From Anaerolineae bacterium (lineage in GTDB: Bacteria; Chloroflexota; Anaerolineae; 4572-78; J111), in contig JAKLJP010000003.1 in the NCBI GenBank assembly GCA_023151115.1, forward strand, positions 62,001 through 126,000: a stretch of 64,000 bases of DNA. The letters run 5' to 3'. The notes beneath the pieces were generated by a model. That model saw nothing but the letters and a program-made list of their open reading frames with translations. It ran no database searches and had not been told where the DNA came from. Shown piece by piece: positions 62,330 through 64,000 of the stretch. A program made the translations under genes and the position numbers. Position 1 is the stretch's first letter; each line of letters begins with the position of its first letter.

Positions 62330-64000
62330 ATGAGCCAACTAACCCAAATCATCACCGCCGCTGACCCCGCTACCCGCAATCGCTCGCTCGAGGGCTTCGC
62401 CCGGACGGCCTCTCTCGACGAACTGCTGGCCGAGTGCGAAGCCCTCGACCGGCTGCGGCGTAGCAGCGATAACCTCTACGAGCGGGTGCGGGCGCTCTTT
62501 TTTCTCTACGCCATCCACCGCTTCCACCTGCCCTTAAAAAGCGGCATGCAGGTCAAGGGCCTGATCCCCTTTGAGGGCTACACCAACCTGCTCAAGCGCC
62601 GCTTTGAAGAAGCGATTGAGATTTTTCTGGCCTTGCAAGCGGCCCACGGCCCCAACGAAGGCATCTCCAGCGCCCTGGCGGCGGCCTACCATAACCTGGG
62701 TTTCCAAACCCTGGCCGACCAGGTCCGGCGCAGTGTCCGCTCGGTGCGGGGCAACCAGTGGATGTTTCGCACCGGCCATCCCGCCGACCATCCCTTGCGC
62801 GTCCGCCCCGAATTGTTCGAGCTTTTCGAAACCACCCCACTCTTTCCGATTCTCAAAGAAGCCACCCCGGTGCGCATGGATTTGACCCACAGCGGCTGGA
62901 GCGACATTTTCTTTCTGGGTATGGACTTTCCCGAAGGGGCGCGGGTGCTCAACATCTCGATTGACCTGGCCGTGCGCGACGGCAGCGGCAGCAGCCCGCA
63001 GCCGCCGGTGGAGGCTTATCTGCGGGTGATTGACCGTCCGGTGCTACGGCTGGTCAGCGTAGACCTGGGGGCCAGCGCCGAAATCACCAGCCTGGCCGAG
63101 GTGTTCGATTTTGCCCGCGATTACCTGGGACTGCTTAAGGCAGCCGTCATCGCCTCCGGTATCATCCCACCGGGTATGGAGGGGGCCGACCAGCCGTTGG
63201 CCGATCTGCTGGCTCACCTGGTCAAACCTGGTTATGGGCTAGAAATTGTCAGCCGGGTCAACGGCATTCCCAAAGGCTCCCGCCTGGCCGTCTCGACTAA
63301 CTTGCTGGCCTGCCTCATTGCCGTTTGCATGCGGGCCACCGGCCAGACCCACAGCCTGACCGGCCAACTGGCCGAAGATGAACGCCGTTTGGTAGCGGCG
63401 CGGGCCATTTTGGGCGAGTGGTTGGGCGGCTCTGGCGGCGGCTGGCAGGATTCCGGCGGAGTTTGGCCGGGTATGAAGCTGATCCAGGGGGTCAAAGCGA
63501 CTGAAGATGACCCCGAATTTGGCATCAGCCGGGGGCGATTGCTGCCCAGTCACCAGATTTTTATCCTTGACGATGTGGCTGAGGAAACCCGCCAAAAGTT
63601 ACAGGACAGCCTGGTGCTGGTTCACGGCGGCATGGCCCAGGATGTCGGGCCAATTTTGGAAATGGTGACTGAAAAATATCTGCTGCGTTCCGAAGCCGAG
63701 TGGCAGGGCCGCCAGGAAGCCATCCGGATTCTTGATGAAATTGTGAGTCATTTAAAGCAGGGTGACGTGCAGGCCATCGGCGCAGCCACGCAACGCAACT
63801 TCAGTGGGCCAATCCAGGCCATCATTCCCTGGGCCAGTAATCTGTACACCGAGACCCTCATCGAGCGAGCCAGCGCCGAGTTTGGTTCCGATTTCTGGGG
63901 TTTTTGGATGCTCGGCGGCATGTCGGGCGGGGGGATGGGCTTTATCTTTGATCCGGCCAAAAAAGCGTTGGCCCAGGAGCGGCTGCAACAGTTGATGAGC
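62330..64000 (+). CDS. GHMP-kinase family protein, fucokinase-like (cut by window end)
   Basis: 557 codons are in the window and no stop is reached. An N-terminal helical region (about 1-200) is followed by the GHMP core: [20 protein letters not shown], the substrate-site motif [20 protein letters not shown] (about 364-383), typical of fucokinase-like enzymes, and [14 protein letters not shown] near the end of the window, the GHMP C-terminal glycine motif. GHMP sugar kinases of this type make sugar 1-phosphates. It pairs with the nucleotidyltransferase upstream, so kinase plus transferase would form a salvage route to an NDP-sugar, like bifunctional Fkp but split. Substrate unknown. Confidence 0.85.
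   Translation, partial: MSQLTQIITAADPATRNRSLEGFARTASLDELLAECEALDRLRRSSDNLYERVRALFFLYAIHRFHLPLKSGMQVKGLIPFEGYTNLLKRRFEEAIEIFLALQAAHGPNEGISSALAAAYHNLGFQTLADQVRRSVRSVRGNQWMFRTGHPADHPLRVRPELFELFETTPLFPILKEATPVRMDLTHSGWSDIFFLGMDFPEGARVLNISIDLAVRDGSGSSPQPPVEAYLRVIDRPVLRLVSVDLGASAEITSLAEVFDFARDYLGLLKAAVIASGIIPPGMEGADQPLADLLAHLVKPGYGLEIVSRVNGIPKGSRLAVSTNLLACLIAVCMRATGQTHSLTGQLAEDERRLVAARAILGEWLGGSGGGWQDSGGVWPGMKLIQGVKATEDDPEFGISRGRLLPSHQIFILDDVAEETRQKLQDSLVLVHGGMAQDVGPILEMVTEKYLLRSEAEWQGRQEAIRILDEIVSHLKQGDVQAIGAATQRNFSGPIQAIIPWASNLYTETLIERASAEFGSDFWGFWMLGGMSGGGMGFIFDPAKKALAQERLQQLMS

Overview
The window looks like a chromosomal segment of a Chloroflexota bacterium (Anaerolineae-like). This rests on Pro/Thr-rich linkers in a Ser/Thr kinase, secreted proteins carrying an LPII-type motif near or at the C-terminus, very large multi-PAS kinases, PASTA and TolB-like receptor kinases, and a cyanobacterial/Huc-type group 2a [NiFe] hydrogenase. 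No phage genes, CRISPR array or rRNA were seen. One tRNA (Val-GAC) is present.

Region 1 (1-10,200, all minus strand, transcribed right to left) is an uptake hydrogenase operon: hypA, hypB, a DUF1641 protein, hupS, hupL, maturation protease, two small proteins, a TPR protein, a small helical protein, a NifU-Rieske fusion, an NHL-repeat protein and the start of hypF. A near-consensus sigma-70-type promoter lies in front of hypA. A NarX/NarL-like two-component pair follows (10,380-12,827).

Region 2 (13,094-20,762, minus) is a soluble electron-transfer operon: NuoE-, NuoF- and NuoG-like subunits with the architecture of electron-bifurcating complexes, plus NfnA and NfnB. The NuoG-like subunit has a molybdopterin-type domain without the catalytic Cys/Sec. 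A CRP-like palindrome sits at about -43 from a candidate promoter.

Region 3 (20,763-30,960) holds two large secreted proteins (a CSLREA/beta-helix/Calx-beta protein and a PQQ-propeller protein), transposase remnants and small inverted-repeat elements. Region 4 (30,968-36,028) has a TolB-like receptor kinase, a HAD hydrolase, glyA, tRNA-Val and an SCP2 protein. Region 5 (36,055-50,308, minus) is a signalling cluster of three giant sensor kinases, two response regulators and a metallophosphoesterase. Region 6 (50,701-64,000) carries uvrB, a frameshifted four-helix-bundle gene inside inverted tandem-repeat arms, a DUF2330 protein, a HAD nucleotidase, a thioesterase, ftsH, a PASTA kinase, a frameshifted NUDIX gene, DUF983, and a nucleotidyltransferase/GHMP-kinase pair cut by the window end.

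Three repeat systems run across the window. (i) Hairpins whose two arms are made of short (about 7-9 nt) tandem words; each locus uses its own word, most sit at gene 3' ends, and three lie in frame inside genes. (ii) A 114-bp palindromic element with ends GTAACTGCTCAG. (iii) A 93-94-bp element with ends TCAGTGGATCC and 3-bp target duplications. The four-helix-bundle gene flanked by arms of type (i) is the most suggestive clue to an undescribed mobile system.
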